From positions 1 to 31,321 of the forward strand of contig JBEDNN010000074.1 of NCBI GenBank assembly GCA_041170585.1: a stretch of 31,321 bases of DNA, in the 5' to 3' direction. Of this stretch, positions 17,357 to 25,481 are shown piece by piece. Numbering within the stretch: position 1 is the first letter of the stretch; every line of letters begins with the position of its first letter. Both the position numbers and the translations under genes were made by a program. The DNA is from JBDLSY01 sp041170585. Lineage in GTDB: Bacteria; Pseudomonadota; Gammaproteobacteria; Burkholderiales; Burkholderiaceae_C. The notes below the pieces were generated by a model, which saw only the letters and a list, made by a program, of their open reading frames with translations, was not told the DNA's origin and did not search any database.

Positions 17357-18433
17357 ATGAATACATTAAACATACCTAAAACCTTAGTACTTGATAAACC
17401 TATTGACGCTCATGTTCATTTACGTAACGGTGCAATTTTAGCAGGGACAGCCAACGCAACGGCTCGGCAATTTGGGGCAGCGATTATTATGCCTAATTTA
17501 AAGCCGCCCATTACCACTGTCGCACAAGCATTGGTATATCATGATGCCATTATGGCGGTATTGCCTCAAAATTTTGATAGACCATTTAAACCTTATTTGT
17601 GTTTATACTTAACTGAAAACACGACTGCCGATGAAGTACAGCGTGTAGCAGATAATTTTAAGGATACTACTAAAGTCATTGGTTTTAAATTATATCCCGC
17701 AGGTGCAACTACTAATTCTGATGCGGGCGTGCGCGATTTACTAGCCCATTGCGATGCGGCTTTAAACGCTATGCAACGTCTAAATGTGCCTTTATTAGTT
17801 CATGGTGAAGTTACTGATCCGAATGTAGATTTGTTTGATCGAGAAGCCGTATTTATTGACCGTGTTATGTTGCCATTGCGTGCTGCGTATCCCGCACTTA
17901 AAGTAGTGTTTGAACACATTACGACTTTACAAGCAGCACAATATGTTATGGATGCCCCAGCAAATGAACCCATTGCTGCCAGTATTACACCGCAACACTT
18001 ACTCTATAACCGCAATGCTATTTTTACGGGCGGGTTACGGCCACATTATTACTGTTTGCCTGTATTAAAACGTGAAGCCCACCGTTTAGAGTTGCTTAAA
18101 GCAGCCACATCAACCAATCCAAGGTTCTTTTTAGGCACAGATACTGCCCCACACGCTAAACACCTTAAAGAAAGTGCTTGTGGGTGTGCAGGGTGCTACA
18201 CTAGTTTTCATGCTTTAGAGTTATATGCGACTGCCTTTGAATCAGTCGGTGCATTAAGCCAGCTTAATGCTTTCGCCAGTCAGTATGCCAGTGATTTTTA
18301 CGGTATTCCTAAACCAACAGGTACAGTCACACTTCAACGGCAAAGCTGGACGATTCCCGACACAGTAGAAGTCGCAGGCACAGCGATTGTGCCGTTGGCC
18401 GCTGGCGATACTTTGGCTTGGAAAGTGGTTTGA
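17357..18433 (+). CDS. pyrC: Dihydroorotase, class II
   Basis: Catalyses the reversible cyclisation of carbamoyl-aspartate to dihydroorotate, the third step of pyrimidine synthesis. The 358-residue product is slightly longer than the E. coli enzyme. Metal and substrate ligands are all present: His19 and His21 in DAHVHLRNG, Lys111 (the carboxylated lysine) in GFKLYPAGATTNSD, His149 in LVHGEV, His187 in FEHITT, and Asp262 in GTDTAPHAK. The final residues (about 330-358) continue past the usual end. The stop codon is one base from the start of the next gene, so pyrC and the two defence-like genes are probably co-transcribed. No clear ribosome-binding site precedes the ATG. Confidence 0.98.
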   Translation: MNTLNIPKTLVLDKPIDAHVHLRNGAILAGTANATARQFGAAIIMPNLKPPITTVAQALVYHDAIMAVLPQNFDRPFKPYLCLYLTENTTADEVQRVADNFKDTTKVIGFKLYPAGATTNSDAGVRDLLAHCDAALNAMQRLNVPLLVHGEVTDPNVDLFDREAVFIDRVMLPLRAAYPALKVVFEHITTLQAAQYVMDAPANEPIAASITPQHLLYNRNAIFTGGLRPHYYCLPVLKREAHRLELLKAATSTNPRFFLGTDTAPHAKHLKESACGCAGCYTSFHALELYATAFESVGALSQLNAFASQYASDFYGIPKPTGTVTLQRQSWTIPDTVEVAGTAIVPLAAGDTLAWKVV

Positions 18434-18434
18434 T

Positions 18435-19808
18435 ATGAATATTACACGCTTAATATTAAAGAATTATCGCTGTTTTAAATACTTGAGTATTGACTTTCAC
18501 CCACAATTAACAGTATTAGTGGCGAATAACGGCGGCGGTAAAACTTCTATTCTTGATGCTATTGCTGTAGCGTTTGGGTCTTATGTGTACTCGTTTGATG
18601 AAGCTCTTACCCTTAAAGATATTACTAATAAAAGTGATATTCGCCTATCTTCTATTGACCATAATATAAGTGCTGATATTGTTAGTTTTATTAAAATTAA
18701 TGAGTGTTGGGGCATTATAAAAAGAGCATTGTCTATACAAGATAGAGGGGTTTACTATGACGGCTATGAGTACGAAAAACTTTTAAAACAAATTATTAGT
18801 ACTAAACATTCAGAGCGTGATGTTTTATTAGCACAACTGTATAAAGTTGAAACGTATTCGGGTACTGATAAAGAAGTCACTTTACCTGTGATGGCGTATT
18901 ACCGTACAAACCGTTCATGGAAAAAAACTGATGTAAATAATGAATTACTTGATGTGACGGCTTCGCGTACAACGGGCTATAAAGATTGCCTTACTAATGA
19001 TGGGCGATACACTCTATTAACTGAGTGGTTTAAATATTGGACGCAAGCCTCTTTTGCGTCTTATAGAGCAGCCAATAAACTCGGTGAGCTGAATCAACGT
19101 TCTGAATTTGATGATTATTTAGACAATATTCGTAACGCTTTAACTATTTGCTTAGAAGCTACGGGTTGGTATGAAATAGACTTTGATTTTATTAAAAATA
19201 CGATTATTGCCACCCATAAAGACCACGGCACTTTAGCCGTAAGCCAGCTTAGTGATGGTATACGTACCATGATTGGTTTAGTCGCCGATATTGCTTTTCG
19301 TGCCACTAAACTCAATGGGCATTTAGGCGTAGAAGCGGCGATTAAAACCAATGGTATTGTATTGATTGACGAAATAGATATGCACTTGCACCCAGCTTGG
19401 CAACAAACAGTATTGCAAGGATTTACTAAAGCGTTTCCGCTAATGCAATTTATTGTTACAACGCACAGCCCACAAGTATTGAGTACTGTACGCAAAGAAA
19501 ATATTCGTGTGATTGAAGCGATAGGCGAGATAGGCGATGGTATTTATGAAGCGAATATGCCTGAATTTAGCCCATTAGCACACCCATCAAGTGATGCGTT
19601 GGCATTGATTATGGACGTTCTCCCAACACCTGATTTGTTAGAAGATGATTTACAACAATATGAGCAACACGTAAAAAATGGTCAAGAAAATATAGAAGAA
19701 GCAATAATTATTCGCAAAAGACTTGATGATGCAGGTTATGAGTTTCACGAAAGCGATTTGTCAAAATGGCGGTTTATTGCAAACCGTAAAAAAGCTAATG
19801 GAGTTTAA
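18435..19808 (+). CDS. AAA ATPase, Septu PtuA-like
   Basis: A 457-residue ABC/SMC-type ATPase. I start it at the ATG at 18435, just after the pyrC stop; upstream in-frame codons overlap pyrC and lack homology. It opens MNITRLILKNYRCFKYLSID, typical of RecF-like and OLD-like ATPases. Walker A is ANNGGGKTS (about 30-38), the ABC signature is LSDGIR (272-277), Walker B is IVLIDEIDMHLHP (308-320), and the switch histidine is in TTHSPQ (342-347). The tail, with a helical EEAIIIRKRLDDAG..FHESDLSKWRF pattern, resembles PtuA. No TOPRIM nuclease domain is present, which distinguishes it from OLD/Gabija ATPases. With the HNH gene 2 bases downstream it fits the Septu anti-phage pair. The protein family name is inferred from order and motifs. 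Confidence 0.82.
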   Translation: MNITRLILKNYRCFKYLSIDFHPQLTVLVANNGGGKTSILDAIAVAFGSYVYSFDEALTLKDITNKSDIRLSSIDHNISADIVSFIKINECWGIIKRALSIQDRGVYYDGYEYEKLLKQIISTKHSERDVLLAQLYKVETYSGTDKEVTLPVMAYYRTNRSWKKTDVNNELLDVTASRTTGYKDCLTNDGRYTLLTEWFKYWTQASFASYRAANKLGELNQRSEFDDYLDNIRNALTICLEATGWYEIDFDFIKNTIIATHKDHGTLAVSQLSDGIRTMIGLVADIAFRATKLNGHLGVEAAIKTNGIVLIDEIDMHLHPAWQQTVLQGFTKAFPLMQFIVTTHSPQVLSTVRKENIRVIEAIGEIGDGIYEANMPEFSPLAHPSSDALALIMDVLPTPDLLEDDLQQYEQHVKNGQENIEEAIIIRKRLDDAGYEFHESDLSKWRFIANRKKANGV

Positions 19809-19810
19809 GC

Positions 19811-20431
19811 ATGGTTGAATTAGAGCATAGAGAAATACCACCAGAACTCATCACGTTTAATAAAAAAAATCCTACCGCTGGGATTGATGAGTTTAGTAAA
19901 AGTGATACTTTTAAACCCGTAAAAAATACTGTTAAAGCAACTTTAAATGCACTTCAAGGCGGTTTATGCGTCTATTGCGAACGAAACCTAAAGCCTGATG
20001 AAGGGCAACTTGAACATATAAAACCTAAGAGTAAACATTCTGATTTATGTTTTGAATATACCAACTATGCACATGGCTGTATTCCTAAAAAAGGTGAAAA
20101 AGGTAAAACCTGTGGGCAAAAAAAAGACGATGAAATTTTACCTATTGAACCGAGTATTAGTTGCAATATAAATTGGACAGTTGCAAATGATGGCAAAATT
20201 ATTCCACGAATAAATATCAGTACTGAATACAAATTACAAGTAGAAAAAACCATACAAATACTAGGTCTTAATGACGATAAGAAGTTAGTTACATACCGTA
20301 AACAGGTGCTGAATGTGCTAAATGAACTCAAATCTTCATCAACAGAAGAAGATTTACAAACAGAAGAAGATTTACAAAATTACCTTCAAACACAACCATT
20401 TCGTTATATTTTAAAAAAATATTTTGATTGA
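19811..20431 (+). CDS. HNH endonuclease, Septu PtuB-like (TIGR02646 type)
   Basis: A 206-residue HNH nuclease. The motif starts with GGLCVYCERNL (Cys53 and Cys56), then QLEHIKPKSKH (His69 as general base), FEYTNYAHGC (Asn85, Cys90) and CGQKKDDEILP (Cys101), consistent with a zinc-stabilised HNH core as in TIGR02646 proteins. The partner is the ATPase directly upstream. In Septu systems the ATPase and the HNH protein form one complex that degrades DNA during phage infection. Residues near 175-190 carry an 18-base in-frame duplication (TEEDLQ twice). The gene ends the rightward operon. A retron-associated version of this pair is known, but no reverse transcriptase is in view. Confidence 0.83.
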   Translation: MVELEHREIPPELITFNKKNPTAGIDEFSKSDTFKPVKNTVKATLNALQGGLCVYCERNLKPDEGQLEHIKPKSKHSDLCFEYTNYAHGCIPKKGEKGKTCGQKKDDEILPIEPSISCNINWTVANDGKIIPRINISTEYKLQVEKTIQILGLNDDKKLVTYRKQVLNVLNELKSSSTEEDLQTEEDLQNYLQTQPFRYILKKYFD

Positions 20432-20494
20432 TTTAATGAACCCACTTACCTTATTTAATACAGTACTACTTTTATAAATATAAAATTTGGATTT

Positions 20495-20527
20495 ACTAAA
20501 TAATGACTAAATAATGACTAAATAATT
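20495..20527. repeat. Tandem repeat, three 11-bp units in the convergent gap
   Basis: ACTAAATAATG is repeated at 20495, 20506 and 20517, the last copy ending in T. The third unit lies in an imperfect inverted repeat (about 20513-20540), and a 6-bp hairpin follows (20552-20557 with 20561-20566). The gap separates the convergent HNH and lipoprotein genes, so some of this may serve as a two-way terminator, but no clear U-run is seen. Confidence 0.7.
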
Positions 20528-20589
20528 ATTTTTAATCATTGTTTAATAAACCCATTTTACAAATGGCTATAAGAGTAATTTTTAATAAA

Positions 20590-21240
20590 TTAAAAGCTAT
20601 CTAAGCGGCTAGGCGTCCAACCGACTGGCTCTGTGTAAGCCGTCCATTCATAGCTGGGGTCTGCTTTTGCACCAGACCAAAACAACTTGCCAGAATTACG
20701 CCAAGGGTCTAGCACGATACCTTGATCAAATTTAGCACCTTTAGCCGTAGCAACTAAAGTGCTGTGCTCGCGCCATTCACTGCCTTGATTAGCAATGCCC
20801 CAGTGCCAGTCAAAGCTGTTTAAATTCAAACCACGCATTCTTTGTCGCATTGCATAAGCCCAATCAATACATAAACCATATTCGCGTTTACCAGAATTAC
20901 GTAAGTAGTTATTAATTAAAGGTGGTGAGCTTACATTCCATACATTTGCTAAATACATAGGGTATAAATGCGCTTCGCGGGCCAATATAGAGGCATCACT
21001 ACTAGTTACTTTCGGATTGAGTGCTTTTAGTGCTTTGGCCAGTTTGTTGATACTGGCACGTGTTGCTGCATCTAAAGTTACGGCTTCAGTAAGCCCATAA
21101 CCTGATGTTTTAACGCCTTCATAGCGTACGGGTGTCCCGCAAGCAGTTAATACAACTATTGAGCACAGGAGAGTTAATTTTTTAAATAACTTAAAGGACT
21201 TAAATGACTTAAAGGACTTAGATAATTTAGGATAGAGCAT
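20590..21240 (-). CDS. Lipoprotein with possible papain/transglutaminase-like domain
   Basis: I do not recognise a named family. The 216-residue precursor has a basic N-terminus with a repeated triplet (KSFKSFKSF, residues about 8-16), a hydrophobic segment (about 22-33) and the lipobox LTAC with Cys34. The mature part has a spaced Cys124 (GLCIDWAYAMRQRM), His159 (EHSTLVA) and Asp178 (GIVLDPWR), an order and spacing that resemble Cys-His-Asp hydrolases of the papain/transglutaminase fold. That catalytic reading is inference. An outer-membrane or periplasmic location follows from the lipobox. The repeat-rich N-terminus makes the start uncertain; a start nearer the hydrophobic segment is possible only at a non-ATG codon. 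Confidence 0.7.
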   Translation of the reverse strand: MLYPKLSKSFKSFKSFKLFKKLTLLCSIVVLTACGTPVRYEGVKTSGYGLTEAVTLDAATRASINKLAKALKALNPKVTSSDASILAREAHLYPMYLANVWNVSSPPLINNYLRNSGKREYGLCIDWAYAMRQRMRGLNLNSFDWHWGIANQGSEWREHSTLVATAKGAKFDQGIVLDPWRNSGKLFWSGAKADPSYEWTAYTEPVGWTPSRLDSF

Positions 21241-21294
21241 TTTTAAAGTAATTTTAGAAAGTTAATAATCAAATAATCAAATAATCAAGTAGTT

Positions 21295-21320
21295 AAATAG
21301 TATTAAGCGTAATACTATTT
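21295..21320 (-). terminator. Hairpin just after pyrE
   Basis: A perfect 11-bp stem with a 4-nt loop (21295-21305 with 21310-21320) lies 5 bases after the pyrE stop codon. The stem is AT-rich and only a short U stretch follows on the transcribed strand, so it may act as a weak terminator or an mRNA 3'-end stabiliser. Confidence 0.5.
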
Positions 21321-21324
21321 TGAT

Positions 21325-22032
21325 TTAAATACCATATTGCTGACGGTAAATAGACATTGCCGCATAATGTTGAATTAAATCAAGGTTGTCTGTATTAATT
21401 AACAAGTTCATTAAATCATTTAAATTAGCAATGGCATAAACAGGAATACCATAACGGTCTTGTACAGCCTGCACTGCACTATAACTGCCAATATCAATAG
21501 CATTACCACTGCGTTCCATACGGTCTAATGCAATTAATACGGCAACAGGTGTTGCCCCCGCTGATTTAATTAAAGCAACACTTTCAGCAACTGATGTTCC
21601 TGCTGAAATCACGTCATCAACGATAACAACGCGGCCTTTTAATGGTGCACCTACCGTTGTACCGCCTTCGCCGTGTAATTTAGCTTCTTTACGGTTGTAA
21701 GTGTAAGGAATATTCTTACCTTGAGCTGCCAAGGCACAAGACACACCTGCGACTAGAGTAATTCCTTTATAGGCTGGGCCAAATAGCATATCGTAATTCA
21801 AGCCATTTGATTGTGCTAAGTTCAGAGTTTCAGCATAAAAATTTGACAGTTGCCATAAACTCATACCGTCATTAAACAAGCCTGCATTAAAAAAATAAGG
21901 TGATTGACGGCCTGCTTTAGTAGTAAATTGACCAAATTTTAAAACATGGGTGTTTAAGGCAAATTGTAAAAAATTGATTGGAATATTAATTGGAATATTG
22001 ATTGGAGTATTAATGGAGTCAGATGGTTTCAT
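21325..22032 (-). CDS. pyrE: Orotate phosphoribosyltransferase
   Basis: Joins orotate to PRPP to give OMP in pyrimidine synthesis. The 235-residue product carries the PRPP-binding loop VVIVDDVISAGTS (about 134-146) and FTTKAGRQSPYFFNAGLF (about 37-54), both diagnostic. The first 20 or so residues are an unusual extension in which PINI is repeated (residues about 10-20), encoded by a 12-base tandem repeat; ordinary PyrE proteins begin close to FLQFALNTHVLKFG. A MITE lies 67 bases upstream of the start and may influence expression. pyrC is at 17357 but on the other strand, so the two pyrimidine genes are not one operon. Confidence 0.97.
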   Translation of the reverse strand: MKPSDSINTPINIPINIPINFLQFALNTHVLKFGQFTTKAGRQSPYFFNAGLFNDGMSLWQLSNFYAETLNLAQSNGLNYDMLFGPAYKGITLVAGVSCALAAQGKNIPYTYNRKEAKLHGEGGTTVGAPLKGRVVIVDDVISAGTSVAESVALIKSAGATPVAVLIALDRMERSGNAIDIGSYSAVQAVQDRYGIPVYAIANLNDLMNLLINTDNLDLIQHYAAMSIYRQQYGI

Positions 22033-22098
22033 AAAAATTAAAAATAATATTACAGATAGTCTAGTAAATTTAAAAAATTTAAAATTAAATTTAAATTT

Positions 22099-22206
22099 GG
22101 TATTGCTACTTAAAAATAGTTATTGTGTTTTTTATCTTACGCAAGCTTTATTTTGCTAAGAAAATTTTAGAAATATATACTTTAACCATATTAAAGTAGC
22201 AATGCC
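22099..22206 (-). mobile_element. 108-bp MITE, copy 3, upstream of pyrE
   Basis: Identical to the other copies but in the opposite orientation on the + strand, so its left end points away from pyrE and it reads toward pyrE. It is flanked by a perfect 8-bp duplication, TTAAATTT, at 22091-22098 and 22207-22214. It fills the gap between the pyrE start (22032) and the prmA stop (22244). Confidence 0.92.
22174..22202 (-). promoter_or_regulatory. Candidate promoter inside the MITE, directed at pyrE
   Basis: On the minus strand the MITE contains TTGCTA (22202-22197), a 17-base spacer, and TATATA (22179-22174). Each hexamer matches 4 of 6 positions of the sigma-70 consensus at ideal spacing. Transcription would start about 135 bases upstream of the pyrE ATG. 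In an AT-rich genome such matches can arise by chance, so this is only a candidate. Confidence 0.35.
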
Positions 22207-22243
22207 TTAAATTTTAAGAGAGTTTAAAATAAAATCAATAAAC

Positions 22244-23191
22244 CTAAGACTTTTTTCCTACTAAACAGACCCAGCCATCTTGTGAGTGCCATACGGCAAT
22301 ATTTGGAATAAATTCGCGATAAACAGCTAACACATCGTCAGCTTGACGCACTAATACACCCGATAAAACAATATTTCCATTGGGTGCAACGGCTTGACAC
22401 AAAATAGGTGCAAGCATTTTTAAAGGGTTAGTTAAAATATTGGCAATCACTACACCGTATTGTGAAAGTGTTACATTTGGCAAATGCCAAGCACTACGCA
22501 CACAATTATTTTGCAACGCGTTGGCGATACTTGACTGTACGGCTTGTGCATCAATATCAATGCCTAGTACACAACGAGCGCCTAGTTTTTCAGCAGCAAT
22601 GCCTAAAATACCGCTACCACACCCATAATCCAAAACACTGGCTTGTGGTAAATAAGTTTTATGCGTGTCTAACCATTGCAAACAAATATGAGTAGTGGGG
22701 TGTGAACCGGTACCAAAAGCTAAGCCCGGGTCAAGCTCTAAACACAAAGCTTCTGCGGGTACTTGCGTATTTAATGCATGGCTGGATTTATGCCATGACG
22801 GCACAACCCATAAATAGGGGCTAATTTCAATAGGCGGAAATTGACTTTGTGTCAAACGTACCCAGTCTAACTGCGGTACTAAACGCAGTGCATAATCAGG
22901 TAAGACATCATTATATAAATCAGTGGCTTGTTTTAGTAGGCTGGGTAAATCTTTTAAATCAGCGACACTAGCAATGATTGTATTTAAAGCCCATGCAGGA
23001 ATAATCGGCTCTAAACCTGGCTCGCCAAACAGGGGCTGTTCTTGTTCAGTTAAAGCATTTGCATCTTCTATTACAACAGACACTGCACCAGCCCACAACA
23101 AGGCGTCCGATAATTCTTCAGCACGGTCTTGGTGGATTTCAAATACCAATTCATGCAACTCGGTCATTTGAGTAGGGTGTAAGTTATTCAT
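22244..23191 (-). CDS. prmA: Ribosomal protein L11 methyltransferase
   Basis: PrmA trimethylates lysines and the N-terminus of ribosomal protein L11. The 315-residue product has the N-terminal substrate-recognition domain (ELVFEIHQDRAEELSDALLWAGAVSVVIEDA, about 13-43) and a SAM-binding domain with motif I LDYGCGSGILGIAAEKLG (about 190-207). GIDIDAQAVQSS and ANILTNPLK follow, the latter being the conserved NxxxxPL catalytic motif of PrmA. LDPGLAFGTGSHPTT (about 153-167) is also diagnostic. In related bacteria prmA follows accB-accC closely; here a 225-base gap containing a MITE separates it from accC. Confidence 0.97.
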   Translation of the reverse strand: MNNLHPTQMTELHELVFEIHQDRAEELSDALLWAGAVSVVIEDANALTEQEQPLFGEPGLEPIIPAWALNTIIASVADLKDLPSLLKQATDLYNDVLPDYALRLVPQLDWVRLTQSQFPPIEISPYLWVVPSWHKSSHALNTQVPAEALCLELDPGLAFGTGSHPTTHICLQWLDTHKTYLPQASVLDYGCGSGILGIAAEKLGARCVLGIDIDAQAVQSSIANALQNNCVRSAWHLPNVTLSQYGVVIANILTNPLKMLAPILCQAVAPNGNIVLSGVLVRQADDVLAVYREFIPNIAVWHSQDGWVCLVGKKS

Positions 23192-23280
23192 AGTGGTCAG
23201 TCATTAGATACTTATTTATATATTTATATATTTGTACTACTACCTTATATATTTATAAATAATAAAAATTAATAAAAATT

Positions 23281-23388
23281 GGCATTGCTACTTTAATATG
23301 GTTAAAGTATATATTTCTAAAATTTTCTTAGCAAAATAAAGCTTGCGTAAGATAAAAAACACAATAACTATTTTTAAGTAGCAATACC
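23281..23388 (+). mobile_element. 108-bp MITE, copy 4, between accC and prmA
   Basis: Identical to copies 1 and 2 and in the same orientation. It is flanked by a perfect 8-bp duplication, TAAAAATT, at 23273-23280 and 23389-23396. It lies in the gap where the accC transcript would normally run on into prmA, and its hairpin-forming ends are 28 bases from the accC stop codon. Confidence 0.92.
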
Positions 23389-23416
23389 TAAAAATTAATA
23401 AAAATTAAGTAAAAGA

Positions 23417-24760
23417 TTATTTTTTAGCCAGTTTCTTTTCAAGATAATGAATATCTGTGCCACCTGCTATGAAGTAACTATCGTCTAATAAAGTTTGATG
23501 CAAAGGAATATTAGTGGAAATGCCATCAATCACCGTTTCGCTTAAAGCAATACGCATACGTGCTATGGCTTGTTCGCGGGTATCACCATAACTTAATAGT
23601 TTAGCGACCATACTGTCATAATAGGGTGGCACAGTATAACCCGTAAAAATATGACTATCTACACGTATTCCAGGGCCACCAGGTGCGTGCCAAGTGGTTA
23701 TTTTTCCTGGACTGGGCGTAAATTTAAAGGGGTCTTCAGCATTAATACGGCATTCAATGGCATGGCCTTTAATTTGAACATCACGTTGACGAATAGTTAG
23801 CTTTTCACCAAAAGCAATTTTAATTTGTTGTTGTACGATATCTATGCCTGTTACTAATTCGGTGACTGGGTGTTCTACTTGAACACGGGTATTCATTTCA
23901 ATAAAGAAAAATTCACCATTTTCATATAAAAACTCAAACGTACCTGCACCACGATAACCCATTTTTCGGCACGCATCAGCACAACGTTCACCAATGCGTT
24001 CAATTAATTTACGAGGAATACCTGGTGCGGGGGCTTCTTCCAGTATTTTTTGGTTACGACGCTGCATAGAGCAATCGCGTTCACTTAACCAAATAGCATT
24101 TTTATAGGTATCAGCTAAAATTTGAATTTCAATATGGCGTGGATTTTCAAGGTACTTTTCCATATAAACAGTACCGTTATTAAAAAAAGCCGCCGCTTCA
24201 GTTTTAGTTAAACTAATTGAGTTCAGTAAAGCAGCTTCAGTATGTACTACACGCATACCTCGACCACCACCACCACCTGCGGCTTTAATGATAATGGGAT
24301 AGCCTATTTTTTTTGCAACACGCATTAATTCTTTAGGGTCATCACCTAACGCGCCTTCAGATCCCGGTACTGTGGGAATACCCGCTTTAATCATCGCTTG
24401 TTTAGCGGATACTTTATCACCCATTAAGCGGATATTATCACCTTTAGGGCCAATAAATACAAAACCACTTTGTTCTACACGGTCAGCAAAATCAGCATTT
24501 TCACTTAAAAAACCATATCCTGGGTGAATAGCTTGTGCATCGGTAACTTCTGCTGCGGCAATAATACGTGGAATATTTAGATAACTGTCTTTAGACGAAG
24601 CCGGCCCAATGCAAACGGATTCATCGGCTAAAGAAACATACTTAGCTTCACGGTCGGCTTCAGAATGTACCACTACAGTTTTAATACCCATTTCGCGACA
24701 AGCACGTTGGATTCGCAAGGCAATTTCGCCGCGATTAGCGATAAGAATTTTTTGAAACAT
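23417..24760 (-). CDS. accC: Biotin carboxylase subunit of acetyl-CoA carboxylase
   Basis: AccC carboxylates biotin on AccB using ATP and bicarbonate, the first half of the committed step of fatty-acid synthesis. The 447-residue product has the standard length and three-part layout: biotin carboxylase N-terminal domain (FQKILIANRGEIALRIQRACREMGI), ATP-grasp domain with the glycine-rich KAAGGGGGRGMR (about 159-170) and the metal-binding FFIEMNTRVQVEHPVTE (about 285-301), then the C-terminal domain with RINAEDPFKFTPSPGKI and PPYYDSMVAKL. It follows accB in the same direction after a 141-base gap holding short tandem repeats. Confidence 0.99.
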   Translation of the reverse strand: MFQKILIANRGEIALRIQRACREMGIKTVVVHSEADREAKYVSLADESVCIGPASSKDSYLNIPRIIAAAEVTDAQAIHPGYGFLSENADFADRVEQSGFVFIGPKGDNIRLMGDKVSAKQAMIKAGIPTVPGSEGALGDDPKELMRVAKKIGYPIIIKAAGGGGGRGMRVVHTEAALLNSISLTKTEAAAFFNNGTVYMEKYLENPRHIEIQILADTYKNAIWLSERDCSMQRRNQKILEEAPAPGIPRKLIERIGERCADACRKMGYRGAGTFEFLYENGEFFFIEMNTRVQVEHPVTELVTGIDIVQQQIKIAFGEKLTIRQRDVQIKGHAIECRINAEDPFKFTPSPGKITTWHAPGGPGIRVDSHIFTGYTVPPYYDSMVAKLLSYGDTREQAIARMRIALSETVIDGISTNIPLHQTLLDDSYFIAGGTDIHYLEKKLAKK

Positions 24761-24864
24761 GTCAATCTCGCTCTGAATTTTATTGTAATAAAATAAAATT
24801 TATAGGTAAATATGTAAGGATTTTTTAATTAGGGTTTTAATTAAATTAAAGGTTTAATTAAAAA

Positions 24865-24900
24865 TTTAATTAAGTTTAAGTATTTAATTAAGTTTAAGTA
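24865..24900. repeat. Tandem repeat, two 18-bp units after accB
   Basis: The unit TTTAATTAAGTTTAAGTA occurs twice without change (24865-24882 and 24883-24900), with a degenerate continuation running into the accB stop codon. The surrounding accB–accC gap is built of related TTTAATTAA motifs. Confidence 0.85.
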
Positions 24901-24901
24901 T

Positions 24902-25393
24902 TTAAGTAACTCTAAATAAAGCTTGACCAAACTCTACAGGCATACCATTTTTAACTAATATTTCAACGATAGTACCTTCAATACCCGCTTCAATTTCATT
25001 AAGCAGCTTCATAGCTTCAATAATACAAACGGTTTGATTGGCTTTAACTTCAGTGCCGATACTGACAAAATCAGCTTTATCAGGGCCTGATGCGGCATAA
25101 AAAGTACCTACCATAGGCGATTTAATTATTTTTTCTTCGGCAGCCGTTGCTTTAACAGTATTTGTAGTCGCTATATTTAAGTCTGCTTTTAAATCTGTTA
25201 ATACTGATTCTGAACTTAAAGAATGGCTAGATATTTGTTGCGGTGCTGGTGTACCTAGCATCACAGTGTGATTTTGTGGTGCGTTATAGCCTTTTACAAT
25301 TTTTATTTTCTCTTCACCTTCAGTCACTTCAAGTTCGGTAATATTTGATTCAGCGACCAAATCAATGAGCATTTTTAGTTTATGTAAATCCAT
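24902..25393 (-). CDS. accB: Biotin carboxyl carrier protein of acetyl-CoA carboxylase
   Basis: AccB carries the biotin that shuttles CO2 between AccC and the carboxyltransferase. I place the start at the ATG at 25393 (MDLHKLKMLIDLVAES), which matches the family opening and has AGGA 7-8 nt upstream; an in-frame ATG at 25432 would add 13 unmatched residues. The product is 163 residues. A short N-terminal domain is followed by a Ser/Thr/Ala-rich linker (about 50-88) and the biotinyl domain (about 90-163). VCIIEAMKLLNEIEA contains the lysine that is biotinylated, in the EAMK motif. It is followed by accC and preceded by the tlpA-like gene. Confidence 0.98.
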   Translation of the reverse strand: MDLHKLKMLIDLVAESNITELEVTEGEEKIKIVKGYNAPQNHTVMLGTPAPQQISSHSLSSESVLTDLKADLNIATTNTVKATAAEEKIIKSPMVGTFYAASGPDKADFVSIGTEVKANQTVCIIEAMKLLNEIEAGIEGTIVEILVKNGMPVEFGQALFRVT

Positions 25394-25481
25394 ATTTATT
25401 CCTATAAATGACTTTAGTTTATACGCGTACAAAATGATTAATACGCTACTTAATCTACTATTTTAAAACAAAACGAGATTT

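Noticed and set aside
18435..20431. Retron or OLD/Gabija system
   Set aside because: No reverse transcriptase or structured ncRNA lies beside the pair, and the ATPase has no TOPRIM domain. The HNH partner fits Septu better.
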